In this document: positions 7,894-15,124 of the stretch, piece after piece | Layout of the letters: each line of letters begins with the position of its first letter | Numbering within the stretch: the first letter of the stretch is position 1 | Origin: Bacillus sp. BGMRC 2118 | GTDB taxonomy: Bacteria > Bacillota > Bacilli > Bacillales > SA4 | Direction: 5' to 3' | Assembly: GCA_008364785.1 (NCBI GenBank) | Contig: VTTJ01000004.1 | Coordinates: 1 to 64,000, forward strand | DNA length: 64,000 bases | Notes under the pieces: model-generated | Databases searched by the model: none | Told to the model about the DNA's origin: nothing | The model's input: only the letters and a program-made list of their open reading frames with translations | Translations under genes and position numbers: made by a program

Positions 7894-8580
7894 TTAACTT
7901 CGAACTAGCGTCAAAGAACTACAGCTTAGTGCTCCCGCTCCTATTAGTATAGAAGCACAATTACGTAGTGTTGTTCCGGTTGTATAAAGATCATCAAGAA
8001 GTAAAATATGTTCACTTTGTACTGTCGAACCTTCTTTTAGGGAAAATGGATTTTGTTCCTTTAAGCGCTGCACTTTTCCTTTTTTACTTTGTTTTTCTTG
8101 ATGTGATTTTAACAGGATATTGGATAATGGTTTTTGCAACAAGGATCCTATGGCTTCTGATTGATTAAAACCACGCTCATACTGCCTTTCCATACTAAGT
8201 GGAATGGGAATAATCATGGTTGTATGAGAATATTCCTTTTTGCATAGCTCCCTAATGTCACTCGCAAATGCTTGAATAACTACAATATCCCCTCTAAATT
8301 TAAATTGATTCATGATATCCTTCATGTGGTCGTTGTAATGGAAGACTGACCTATTTTTCACCAATAATCCTTTTTTGTCAGAGCTTTCCCACTCTAGGCA
8401 ATCAGAACACGTTCCTTCTTCGTCCATCTGTCTACCACAAATTGTACAAATAGGTGCCGAAATAGGACTCAGTAACTTTTCACAGCGGTAACACAAGCGT
8501 TTATTTTCTTTTAATAACAATACCTCGTGCCAGCTTTGAGATTGTTCAAATTGTGTATGACATACTAAGCAATTTGGCAT
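7894..8580 (-). CDS. comFC: ComF-type amidophosphoribosyltransferase-like competence protein ComFC
   Basis: ComFC is needed for DNA uptake and works with the ComFA motor. The 228 residues comprise an N-terminal zinc-binding part with repeated CxxC motifs (C4/C7, C45/C48, C58/C61) and a type I phosphoribosyltransferase fold. The PRPP loop reads DDLYTTGTT at about residues 195-203, near the end as expected. The ATG at 8580 is one base after the comFA stop codon and its AAGGAGG lies inside comFA, so the two are translationally coupled. No comFB lies between comFA and comFC, unlike in B. subtilis. Confidence 0.95.
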   Translation of the reverse strand: MPNCLVCHTQFEQSQSWHEVLLLKENKRLCYRCEKLLSPISAPICTICGRQMDEEGTCSDCLEWESSDKKGLLVKNRSVFHYNDHMKDIMNQFKFRGDIVVIQAFASDIRELCKKEYSHTTMIIPIPLSMERQYERGFNQSEAIGSLLQKPLSNILLKSHQEKQSKKGKVQRLKEQNPFSLKEGSTVQSEHILLLDDLYTTGTTLRNCASILIGAGALSCSSLTLVRS

Positions 8581-8581
8581 G

Positions 8582-10078
8582 TTATACCTCCTTGATTAAC
8601 CCTTGGTTCACTGCAAGCTTATTCATTTGCTCAATCTGTGCTTTTGCTGCTATCATCGCACTCGTCTTTCCAAAATGGAAAAACACAATCTCGCCAGTCG
8701 GAAACTTGGCACTCCTCCCGACTCTCCCTGAAATTTGAACTAAGGCACTTTCTGTGAAGACATGATCATCTGCCCCAAACACAGCAACATCTGTATTAGG
8801 CACAGTTACACCACGTTCTAGTATGGTTGTGGTTACAAGCAGTGGTATTTCGCCATTCCGAAAACGTGCTACTTTTTCTTTTCGTAATGAATCTTGTGAG
8901 TGTACAGTTTCAATCTCTGGATGAATGTCTTTTAATAAAGGAATTAATGATTCGAGTAATTCTATAGAAGGAACAAATAAGAAGGATTGTTTTTGCTGGT
9001 TTAGTTTTTCACGTATCCACGCTTCAATCGGGGAGGGTATCTTCTTTTTGGATAATTGCTTCTTCCAGTTGCCACACCATTTTAATACAGGAATAGGTAA
9101 GGGATGACCATGGTACCTTGCAGGGATCTTGACACAGGGAAGCTTCTCTTTTCCAACTTCCTTTTGCCATCGTTTATTCGGGGTAGCAGTTAAATACAAT
9201 GTGGTGCACTTGTCCTTTTTTGCTGCCTTTACTGCTTGTTGCAGCATTTCATCATAGGAGTAAGGAAACGCATCGACTTCATCGATAATGACTACATCGA
9301 AAGCTTTTTCAAATCGCAACAGCTGGTGGGTCGTCGCAAGTGTTAACGGCTTCAGTTCACGAGTATCCTCACTACCACCATACAAAGCAGTCATATCTAC
9401 ATCTGGAAACACTTGTTTTAACCGGGGTGCTAATTCTATTACAACATCCGTTCTCGGCGTGGCAATACAACAGTACTTCCCGCTCACTAGTGCACTAGAG
9501 ATTCCCTCAAATAGCACCTCTGTCTTCCCAGCTCCGCATACTGCCCATACTAGCAGTTGTTCGGATTGGGAATTAATAGCCTGAACCATTTCAGATGATG
9601 CCACAGTTTGTCCTGATGATAACACCCCATCCCAAGATAAAGGTGATTCATAATGAAACGATACATATGACCCTTTCCAGGACACAAGTGGTGTGCACTC
9701 AGCTACTCGTCCCATTGTGATACATTTTCTACAATAATGACAGTTCGTATAGCATCTGCCACAGGAATACGAAAGAAACAAGTTCTGGTCTTGATTGTTG
9801 CATCGACTGCATTTATACACATCTTTGTGCAAGATGACACCTGGCTCGTAATTTACATAGCCATTTTCAAAATGCTCTTGAATGAGCTCTACTTCAAAAT
9901 GAATTTCATCAAATAAGAGTTTTCTGCCTTGAAGGAATTGTTGAAGCTCGGTTGAAGGTTGATACTTGGAGTTAAGCGAGTGTTGGGGGATATCCATTTC
10001 GTTGATTCTACTTAAAAGAGGGCCAAAGCAATGCTTAACGGGAACAATGGTGTTCCTATAGTTAAAAAATAGCATCAT
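8582..10078 (-). CDS. comFA: DNA-uptake ATPase/helicase ComFA
   Basis: ComFA is the membrane-associated, DEAD-box-like ATPase that powers single-stranded DNA import during transformation. In the 498-residue protein a four-cysteine zinc module lies at about residues 90-116 (CSRC, CGRC, CHYC), Walker A GAGKTE at 182-187 and Walker B/DEVD at 266-269. It is followed by an SAT-like LTATP motif and a C-terminal helicase lobe with QISGRVGR. I choose the ATG at 10078 (MMLFFNYRN) because AGGGGT precedes it; a longer reading frame would run into the upstream gene. It is the first gene of the comF-flagellar run. Confidence 0.95.
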   Translation of the reverse strand: MMLFFNYRNTIVPVKHCFGPLLSRINEMDIPQHSLNSKYQPSTELQQFLQGRKLLFDEIHFEVELIQEHFENGYVNYEPGVILHKDVYKCSRCNNQDQNLFLSYSCGRCYTNCHYCRKCITMGRVAECTPLVSWKGSYVSFHYESPLSWDGVLSSGQTVASSEMVQAINSQSEQLLVWAVCGAGKTEVLFEGISSALVSGKYCCIATPRTDVVIELAPRLKQVFPDVDMTALYGGSEDTRELKPLTLATTHQLLRFEKAFDVVIIDEVDAFPYSYDEMLQQAVKAAKKDKCTTLYLTATPNKRWQKEVGKEKLPCVKIPARYHGHPLPIPVLKWCGNWKKQLSKKKIPSPIEAWIREKLNQQKQSFLFVPSIELLESLIPLLKDIHPEIETVHSQDSLRKEKVARFRNGEIPLLVTTTILERGVTVPNTDVAVFGADDHVFTESALVQISGRVGRSAKFPTGEIVFFHFGKTSAMIAAKAQIEQMNKLAVNQGLIKEV

Positions 10079-10085
10079 CTGACCC

Positions 10086-10475
10086 CTATCGTTTTTCCAG
10101 CTGCATTTGCACGCGATGAATGGCGATATCATGTTCTTGTTGTTTGTCCAAAATATATTTGATGTCATAGGACTTCTCTATTTTGAACAGAGTCGATTGA
10201 ATGACTTTTTGATCTTCATTATACCTATCTATATGTTTGTGTAAAACTAAACTTAGTTTTTCTATTTGTTCATCTGCCTTGTTTAGTCCGACCTCAACTT
10301 CATTCATCTTTTTTTCCGAACCATTCTCTAGGTTATCCATTCTATTTTCTAACTTGTCCATCCTAACTTCTACATTCTCCACTCGCTCTTCTAGCTTGTC
10401 AAATCTCTTATCCATATTTCGATGTAAATGGTTCACACTTTTAATCAACAAATCCAATTTCTCATCAACAGTCAT
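10086..10475 (-). CDS. Small coiled-coil protein of unknown function
   Basis: I do not recognise this 129-residue protein. It is almost entirely coiled coil: heptads such as DKRFDKLEERVENVEVRMDK repeat with 7-residue spacing from about residue 15 to 60, then continue less regularly to the end. It has no signal peptide, membrane segment or cysteines. It starts with a good GAGGAGG ribosome site and ends seven bases before the comFA start, so it may be co-transcribed with the comF genes. Similar short coiled-coil proteins are common in Bacillus genomes as orphan genes; a link to competence would be inference from position only. Confidence 0.75.
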   Translation of the reverse strand: MTVDEKLDLLIKSVNHLHRNMDKRFDKLEERVENVEVRMDKLENRMDNLENGSEKKMNEVEVGLNKADEQIEKLSLVLHKHIDRYNEDQKVIQSTLFKIEKSYDIKYILDKQQEHDIAIHRVQMQLEKR

Positions 10476-10839
10476 ACAAAAACCTCCTCATTTTTTTACC
10501 AGTATTTTATCACAAACCTTGACGAAAAAAACAATCGCAAAAATCTAAAAATGGTGGTTTAAAAACCTCCAAAATCGGGGTATAGTCATACCAACAGGGG
10601 GAGTTAAGTAAGGCTCTTTTCGTATAATGAAGGAATGAATTAAATACACCCATACTTTATGTGGTAGTACCTTACAATCTTACTTACTACGACGAAAAGA
10701 TGCCCCGAAGCACTACTATTATTCACAAGTTTATCTTGGTCGCAAAATAACATGCTGTTCGAATAAGTCTCAAATAAGATGCATCATAAACTTCACCAAT
10801 TCCCTATCAGGCAAAATTTCATCCTCCTTTCACATAAAT
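10476..10839. other. Intergenic stretch without a recognised gene
   Basis: The promoter of the coiled-coil/comFA transcript should lie near 10500-10560. The remainder has no convincing reading frame, RNA structure or operator. A fragment AAGGCTCTTTTC at about 10611 resembles the start of the dispersed repeat at 12845, 39375 and 63281. Confidence 0.4.
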
Positions 10840-10863
10840 GGCGCCCTACCTATGTAGAGCGCC
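10840..10863 (-). terminator. Hairpin after degV
   Basis: GGCGC-CTAC pairs with GTAG-GCGCC with one mismatch. The following minus-strand sequence is only moderately T-rich, so it may be a weak terminator or an RNA-stabilising end. Confidence 0.6.
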
Positions 10864-10879
10864 TAATTTATTAATTTAT

Positions 10880-11725
10880 TTATTTTTGATACCATCCTAA
10901 ACCGAGTGCACCTTCACCTAAGTGTGTGCCAATAACCGGGCCGAAATAGCTGATGATCACTTCAACGTTTGAAAATTCTTCTACAATCGATTGTTTCAAT
11001 TCTTCAGCATCCTCTAGGCGATTTGCGTGGATAACCGTTGCTTGAATCGGCATTCCTTTTGATGCATCTTCTCTTAGCAATTCCACAAGACGGTTGACTG
11101 CCTTTTTACGTGTACGAATTTTCTCAAATGGGACAATCTTTTTATCTACAAAATGAAGTAATGGTTTCACCTGTAGCAAGCTACCTACGAATGCTTGTGC
11201 ACTGCTTAAACGTCCACCGCGCTGTAAATTTGATAAGTCGTCTACCATAAAGTAAGCACGCATAGATTGCTTCATTTCGTGTAGGCGGTTCATAATCTCG
11301 TTTGCATCTCTTCCTTCTTGCGCCAGCTTTGCTGCCTCTAATGCGTAAAACCCTTGAACCATACAGCTAATCTCTGAATCAAATGCATGAACCTGGATAC
11401 GATCGACCATATTCCCTGCTGTAACAGCGCCTTGATATGTCCCGCTAATTCCACTAGATAAATGAACACAAATGACGGCATCATAATCAAGAGCTAATTT
11501 TTCGAATAAGTCAACAAATTCCCCGGTTGCAGGCTGTGATGTTTTTGGAAGTTCATGATTGTTTGCGCGCACTTGCTCGTAAAAGTCCGAAGCCGACAAC
11601 TCCAGCTCCTCACGGTAAGACTCTTCACCGAATACAACATTTAATGGAATCATATGAATGTCCCACTTCTCTCGCAGTTCCTTTGGTATGTAGGCTGTAC
11701 TATCTGTAACAACAGCAGTTTTCAT
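10880..11725 (-). CDS. DegV family fatty-acid-binding protein
   Basis: This 281-residue protein is of the DegV fold, which binds a fatty acid in a pocket and serves fatty-acid kinase systems (FakB-like). Family features visible are the N-terminal AVVTDSTAYIPKEL strand-loop, the ligand-contacting SSGISGTYQGA segment (around residues 90-100), a DDLSNLQRGGRLSSAQAFVG segment in the middle and a C-terminal GTHLGEGALGLGW. In B. subtilis the equivalent gene yviA lies between comFA and degU-degS; here the biofilm module separates it from degU. It is monocistronic by appearance. Which fatty-acid kinase it serves cannot be told from the window. Confidence 0.92.
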   Translation of the reverse strand: MKTAVVTDSTAYIPKELREKWDIHMIPLNVVFGEESYREELELSASDFYEQVRANNHELPKTSQPATGEFVDLFEKLALDYDAVICVHLSSGISGTYQGAVTAGNMVDRIQVHAFDSEISCMVQGFYALEAAKLAQEGRDANEIMNRLHEMKQSMRAYFMVDDLSNLQRGGRLSSAQAFVGSLLQVKPLLHFVDKKIVPFEKIRTRKKAVNRLVELLREDASKGMPIQATVIHANRLEDAEELKQSIVEEFSNVEVIISYFGPVIGTHLGEGALGLGWYQK

Positions 11726-11887
11726 AGGTATGTACCATCCTTATATAAAAATACTTACAAAGTCATTATATTTGTCACTTGACATCTTCTATTACCATAT
11801 TACATGAAAACTTTACAGATTGCATTACTTCGAAACCATATATTTCGAACTCCTTTAACTTTTTGTGAGACCTTTAAACATAATTCC

Positions 11888-12041
11888 TTCGACACTTTCT
11901 GTGAATATTGCGACTATTCTACAATTAAAATGTTGATCCTATAGGATTTGAAGCAAATTTTTCTCTAATTCCACTCATTATCTGCCACATCCATGAATAC
12001 AATGTAAAAATTTGGTGTATTTTTTCAATAGCGCCTCGACA
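11888..12041. promoter_or_regulatory. Two candidate Spo0A boxes upstream of the sinI transcript
   Basis: TTCGACA at 11888-11894 is the exact complement of the 0A box TGTCGAA, and CTCGACA at 12035-12041 differs from it by one base. Spo0A~P activates sinI in B. subtilis, so the position is meaningful, but 7-base matches are common and no clear promoter core is seen. Confidence 0.35.
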
Positions 12042-12146
12042 TCTTTCGGCAGAACGAATAATTTCCATATTTTATAATCTAGTAGTACTAAAGTTATAGG
12101 AATTAGACAATATTACGTTCAACACAGATGCTTGTCACATTTTAAT

Positions 12147-12237
12147 CAGATAAAGGCAAACTTATTGAAAGATAAGGACGCAAAGTCACAGGTCTAAGGT
12201 TGGATTACTCATTCAGCGATGACGGCTGGTCTGCCTG
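12147..12237 (+). ncRNA. Cyclic-di-GMP-I (GEMM) riboswitch aptamer
   Basis: The aptamer shows the GEMM-I landmarks in order. AGGCAAAC comes first. A hairpin CTTATT-GAAA-GATAAG (12161-12176) follows with a GNRA tetraloop, then the invariant GACGCAAAG (12177-12185). Next is CACAGGTCTAAGG, the tetraloop-receptor strand, and a variable hairpin. It closes with GATGACGGCTGGTCTGCCTG, matching the ATG-GGCTGG-GCC end of the family. It lies 30 bases before the sinI start on the same strand. Class I riboswitches bind cyclic-di-GMP and control motility, biofilm or related genes. Here the target is sinI, encoding the antirepressor of the biofilm master regulator. Whether ligand turns expression on or off is discussed in the findings. 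Confidence 0.9.
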
Positions 12238-12262
12238 AAATACTAAGAGTATTTTAGGAGGG
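12234..12262 (+). promoter_or_regulatory. Expression-platform hairpin overlapping the sinI ribosome binding site
   Basis: CCTGAAATACT (12234-12244) pairs with AGTATTTTAGG (12248-12258) around a 3-base loop, 11 pairs including one G-T. The 3' arm takes up the first three bases of the Shine-Dalgarno AGGAGGG (12256-12262), and the 5' arm shares CCTG with the closing helix of the aptamer. The layout suggests translational control; no poly-T follows, so it is not a terminator. Confidence 0.6.
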
Positions 12263-12267
12263 TTTCG

Positions 12268-12396
12268 ATGAACAATGTAACAACAATGGCAACTGAAGGT
12301 CTTGATCAAGATTGGGTGGATTTAATTTTAGCAGCATTAGAAATGGGAATGAGTGTTCAGGAAATTAGAGAGTTTCTACATACTTCTCAAGGGTAA
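12268..12396 (+). CDS. sinI: SinI-type antirepressor
   Basis: This 42-residue protein consists mainly of a SinI dimerisation domain. GLDQDWVDLILAALEMGMS followed by VQEIREFLH aligns with LDQEWVELMVEAKEANISPEEIRKYL of B. subtilis SinI. SinI binds SinR one-to-one through matching helices and releases SinR from biofilm promoters. Start ATG at 12268 has AGGAGGG five bases upstream. sinR follows 88 bases downstream in the same direction, the canonical pair. It is shorter than B. subtilis SinI (57 residues), lacking its C-terminal tail. The upstream c-di-GMP riboswitch is the notable regulatory element. Confidence 0.9.
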   Translation: MNNVTTMATEGLDQDWVDLILAALEMGMSVQEIREFLHTSQG

Positions 12397-12440
12397 CGTA
12401 ATATTTTCAAGAAAAAACGTTCTTAAAATGGAACGAATCT

Positions 12441-12470
12441 TTCGTTATATGATATACTTTACATAACGAA
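12441..12470 (+). promoter_or_regulatory. Inverted repeat spanning the sinR promoter region
   Basis: TTCGTTAT (12441-12448) and ATAACGAA (12463-12470) are perfect 8-base arms. The 14-base spacer contains TATACT, a plausible -10 element (12453-12458). The right arm runs into the AAGGAGGG ribosome site of sinR. It may be an operator for autoregulation or an mRNA hairpin affecting translation. Confidence 0.5.
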
Positions 12471-12484
12471 GGAGGGTGACTACC

Positions 12485-12814
12485 ATGATTGGTCAACGAA
12501 TTAAGGAATACCGACAAGAGAAAAAAATGTCTTTATCTGAATTAGCAGAAAGTGCAGGCATCGCAAAGTCTTATTTAAGCTCAATTGAACGCAATCTCCA
12601 ATCAAATCCTTCCATTCAATTTTTAGAAAAAATATCAGCCGTACTCAATGTACCTGTCAATACACTTATAAATGGAGAAAACGAAGCCGCTCCGACGAAG
12701 GATTTAGATACCGAATGGGCAAACCTTGTAAAAGAAGCTATGAATTCCGGTATATCGAAAGAACAGTTTAAAGAGTTTTTAGAATTCAATAAATGGAAGA
12801 ATACACAAAGCTAA
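12485..12814 (+). CDS. sinR: SinR-type transcriptional repressor
   Basis: This 109-residue DNA-binding repressor has an N-terminal HTH_3 domain (MIGQRIKEYRQEKKMSLSEL; recognition region IAKSYLSSIERNLQSNPS, about 25-42) that is very close to SinR of B. subtilis. The C-terminal SinI-like oligomerisation helices are present (LDTEWANLVKEAMNSGISK, about 77-95). SinR represses matrix operons by binding GTTCTYT boxes and is inactivated by SinI. The ATG at 12485 is chosen over a GTG three codons earlier because AAGGAGGG is correctly spaced from it and because SinR starts MIGQRI. A terminator follows immediately. Confidence 0.94.
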   Translation: MIGQRIKEYRQEKKMSLSELAESAGIAKSYLSSIERNLQSNPSIQFLEKISAVLNVPVNTLINGENEAAPTKDLDTEWANLVKEAMNSGISKEQFKEFLEFNKWKNTQS

Positions 12815-12842
12815 AGCGTCCCAAAACTGGAACGCTTTTTTA
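12814..12842 (+). terminator. Rho-independent terminator of sinI-sinR
   Basis: AAGCGT-CC pairs with GG-ACGCTT around a short loop and is followed by six T, immediately after the sinR stop codon. Confidence 0.85.
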
Positions 12843-12844
12843 CG

Positions 12845-12882
12845 TAGGCTCTTTTCTAAAACTTTGTTGCTTTTTGTGTATA
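12845..12882 (+). repeat. Dispersed intergenic repeat, copy 1
   Basis: TAGGCTCTTTTCTAAAAC followed by TTTGTTGCTTTT is repeated, in inverse orientation, at 39375-39409 and, with a few changes, at 63281-63309. All three copies lie just outside genes. The nature of the repeat is unknown. Confidence 0.7.
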
Positions 12883-12998
12883 ACCAGTGTAGAAGTAACA
12901 CGGGGTTGAATTAGCAAAGAGCAACTCTCTTTATGTATGAAGTAGTACCTAGATATAATGCACAAATCCGGCTTTAGAAATTTTTATGAAAACAGCTT

Positions 12999-13178
12999 TC
13001 AAGTAAAACTGACCGTTCGTTTCCCTTTTTCTTTTAAAAATGGATTGACGATATGGTTTTCTGCCACTTGCTTTTTTATATAGGAAATATCTTTATTACA
13101 GGTTGGACACGTCCATATGCCATATTCACCACTGCTATAAGATGGCCTCATGCATCGATCGCACATCTTCTTGTACAT
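12999..13178 (-). CDS. Small zinc-ribbon protein of unknown function
   Basis: This 59-residue protein begins MYKKMCDRCMRPSY and has two CxxC pairs (CDRC near residue 6 and CPTC near residue 28), enough for one zinc ribbon. The basic tail ends KGKRTVSFT. A longer frame begins at 13316 but runs into the divergent sortase gene. The start at 13178 has a strong GGGAGG site eight bases upstream, so I take it. It is divergent from the sortase. I do not recognise a family; a role in nucleic-acid binding would be a guess. Confidence 0.6.
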   Translation of the reverse strand: MYKKMCDRCMRPSYSSGEYGIWTCPTCNKDISYIKKQVAENHIVNPFLKEKGKRTVSFT

Positions 13179-13287
13179 ACTTTTTTCCTCCCAACATGAA
13201 ATAGCTTGTTTACACTTTATGGAAAGAGATAGTAAAACAGAACATAATTTTTTATAATAGAAGTAATTAAATTGAAGGAAGTGGGCC

Positions 13288-13860
13288 ATGTTACGTATCC
13301 TTACCGTGTTATTCATTGTTACAGGTCTCGGCGCAATTGGTTATGGTGGCTATCAATTATTGAAAACAGAGCTTTCTGTTCAAAACAATCTAGAAGAAGC
13401 AAAAGAAGTGATTAGTCAAAAAGGTGATCCTACTGAAGAAGATATTCAAACCTTCTCCCCTGCTACAGGTGATGTCGTCGGCATTCTCTCCATTTCGAGA
13501 ATCGGTATTGAAACACCAATTGTAGAAGGAACAGATCCAGATGATTTAGAAAAAGGCGTTGGACACTTTGCAACAAGTGCTTACCCGAAGCAAAATGATC
13601 AAGTAGTACTATCTGGTCACCGTGACACCGTCTTTCGTAAAATGAAAGACATAGAGATTGGTGATATTATTACCGTGAAGCTGCCACATGGTGATTTTTC
13701 TTATAAAATTGCGGATACGAAGGTAGTTGCGGCGGATGATCGAACAATTATTAAATCGACTGCACCAAACGAGGAGTTACTGTTAACAACATGTTATCCG
13801 TTCAACTTTGTGGGCAATGCACCGGATCGGTTTGTGGTGACGGCTTATCCGGTTGAATAG
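13288..13860 (+). CDS. Class-D-like sortase
   Basis: This is a transpeptidase that cleaves a C-terminal LPxTA/LPxTS sorting motif and joins the protein to the cell wall. The 190-residue protein has an N-terminal membrane anchor (about residues 2-24) and the catalytic triad of sortases: His111 in SGHRDT, Cys169 in LLLTTCYPF and Arg181 in APDRF. Length and the compact beta-barrel resemble class D enzymes such as YhcS of B. subtilis. The convergent neighbour ends in an LPDTA sorting signal, so it is the obvious substrate; class D enzymes favour LPxTA-type motifs. The two genes share one bidirectional terminator. The ATG at 13288 follows GAAGGAAGTG. Confidence 0.93.
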   Translation: MLRILTVLFIVTGLGAIGYGGYQLLKTELSVQNNLEEAKEVISQKGDPTEEDIQTFSPATGDVVGILSISRIGIETPIVEGTDPDDLEKGVGHFATSAYPKQNDQVVLSGHRDTVFRKMKDIEIGDIITVKLPHGDFSYKIADTKVVAADDRTIIKSTAPNEELLLTTCYPFNFVGNAPDRFVVTAYPVE

Positions 13861-13865
13861 AAGAA

Positions 13866-13896
13866 AAAAAGCATAAATGATGATCATTTATGCTTT
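13866..13896. terminator. Bidirectional terminator between sortase and anchored protein
   Basis: AAGCATAAATGAT pairs perfectly with ATCATTTATGCTT. A-rich and T-rich flanks allow use in both directions between convergent genes. It overlaps the last codons of the minus-strand gene. Confidence 0.85.
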
Positions 13897-14517
13897 CCTT
13901 ATGTCTAGCCTTCTTTTTCGGAATCGATCGAGAGCAAATAAGATCATTCCACCAAAGACAAGTATGGCACCCGCTCCGATAATGTTAAACATCCCAGTTG
14001 CTGTATCAGGCAGCTTCGGTCCATCTACCGGCAACAGCCCACCTAACGTACCTGCTACATAAAACTTAAACTCTACTTCCGTCGCTAGTCCTTGGAACTC
14101 ATTACCTAGATGACTTGGGAAATCAACTTGGAAGGTAAGATCTTCAGACTTAGATTGGTACAACGTCCTCGATTCAAACCCTTTGAAATCTGCTAACTTC
14201 CCGTTGTATAACTCTCGGTCCTTATCACTGACCTTAAGCATAAATTCATCGAATAGCTTCTTCGAGCCAGATTTCATATTCACTGACATCGTATACTTAA
14301 AATCTTGTTTTCCCTTATTATTAACTGTAATTGTTCTCGTCGCCCAATCTCCAGGTTTCATATTTCCTACATTAAATAATACCTTGTGTGGTGATGTAGA
14401 GATATCGACCTCAGGCAGTTGAGTAGTTTCCGCTCTTGTAGTACCAACTGAGGTTATGAACAACGTAATCATGAGAAAATTACACAATATAAGGAAGAAT
14501 AATCGGGTACTCTTCAT
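13888..14517 (-). CDS. LPDTA-anchored TasA/camelysin-like surface protein
   Basis: The 209-residue precursor has a signal peptide (residues 1-29, ending near TRAE). A TasA-like beta domain contains NVGNMKPGDWATRTITVNN, the KPGDW signature shared with TasA and CalY. A sorting signal follows: LPDTA at 169-173, a hydrophobic stretch (about 176-197) and a basic tail RFRKRRLDIRKA. It is fourth in the tasA-tapA-sipW order on the minus strand, 25 bases after sipW. I infer a minor fibre subunit or anchor that ties TasA fibres covalently to peptidoglycan through the convergent sortase. It could also be an independent surface protein using the TasA fold. Confidence 0.85.
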   Translation of the reverse strand: MKSTRLFFLILCNFLMITLFITSVGTTRAETTQLPEVDISTSPHKVLFNVGNMKPGDWATRTITVNNKGKQDFKYTMSVNMKSGSKKLFDEFMLKVSDKDRELYNGKLADFKGFESRTLYQSKSEDLTFQVDFPSHLGNEFQGLATEVEFKFYVAGTLGGLLPVDGPKLPDTATGMFNIIGAGAILVFGGMILFALDRFRKRRLDIRKA

Positions 14518-14542
14518 TTACTCACTTCCTTAGCTTTTTCAT

Positions 14543-15121
14543 TTACGTATTCACATTCTCTTCGACAGGGGACTTTTTACTAACAAGCTCCACTTGAGCT
14601 AGCACTCTCCATATACTAAATAGTGAGTAGCAGAATAATAGAATTCCAGGAATGATGAATAGGAATGCGCCATTTTTTGAGTTTGCAAAACTTATAAAGT
14701 ATCCTAGATTTGGAACGGTAAACCCTTTATATTCTGCAACAACATTACTCGATAGAACCGGGTTCGTATCTTCACTATTGTTGTTATCCCCTTTTGTACG
14801 ATACATCACCTGCTCACCACTTTTTACAACTTCTGTAATTCGGTGAGTAATCAGTTTATCTTTATCTTCCATAAATGTGATGACATCGCCCTGTTTAAAG
14901 CGATTCTTATCACCACCAGTTTTTACAGCTATAATAGATCCAGTTTTTATACCCGGCTCCATCGATCCAGATAATACTGTCTTAAACTGCCATCCAAAAA
15001 CTTGTGGTTCTCCTCCTGATACCTTTGTCGTTACTACAATGGCTATCATACATAGAAGCACAGCATACAATATAGCAGTTGTGATGTTACTAATCCACTT
15101 CTTAACTGTAGTTTTCTTCAT
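14543..15121 (-). CDS. sipW: ER-type signal peptidase SipW
   Basis: SipW is the specialised signal peptidase that processes TasA and TapA. In the 192-residue protein the first transmembrane segment is at about 12-32, the nucleophile is Ser53 in the SGSMEP motif, and the general base is His93 (ITHRI) in place of the usual lysine, which defines the ER type. A second transmembrane segment lies near 150-172. The basic cytoplasmic tail (KKSPVEENVNT) is shorter than in some homologues; in B. subtilis SipW also has a regulatory role in adhesion. The gene starts three bases after the tapA stop codon. Confidence 0.95.
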   Translation of the reverse strand: MKKTTVKKWISNITTAILYAVLLCMIAIVVTTKVSGGEPQVFGWQFKTVLSGSMEPGIKTGSIIAVKTGGDKNRFKQGDVITFMEDKDKLITHRITEVVKSGEQVMYRTKGDNNNSEDTNPVLSSNVVAEYKGFTVPNLGYFISFANSKNGAFLFIIPGILLFCYSLFSIWRVLAQVELVSKKSPVEENVNT

Positions 15122-15124
15122 CTT

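Noticed and set aside
12998..13316. Long 105-residue version of the zinc-ribbon protein
   Set aside because: The extension crosses into the divergent sortase gene and lacks conserved sequence; the start at 13178 has a good ribosome site.
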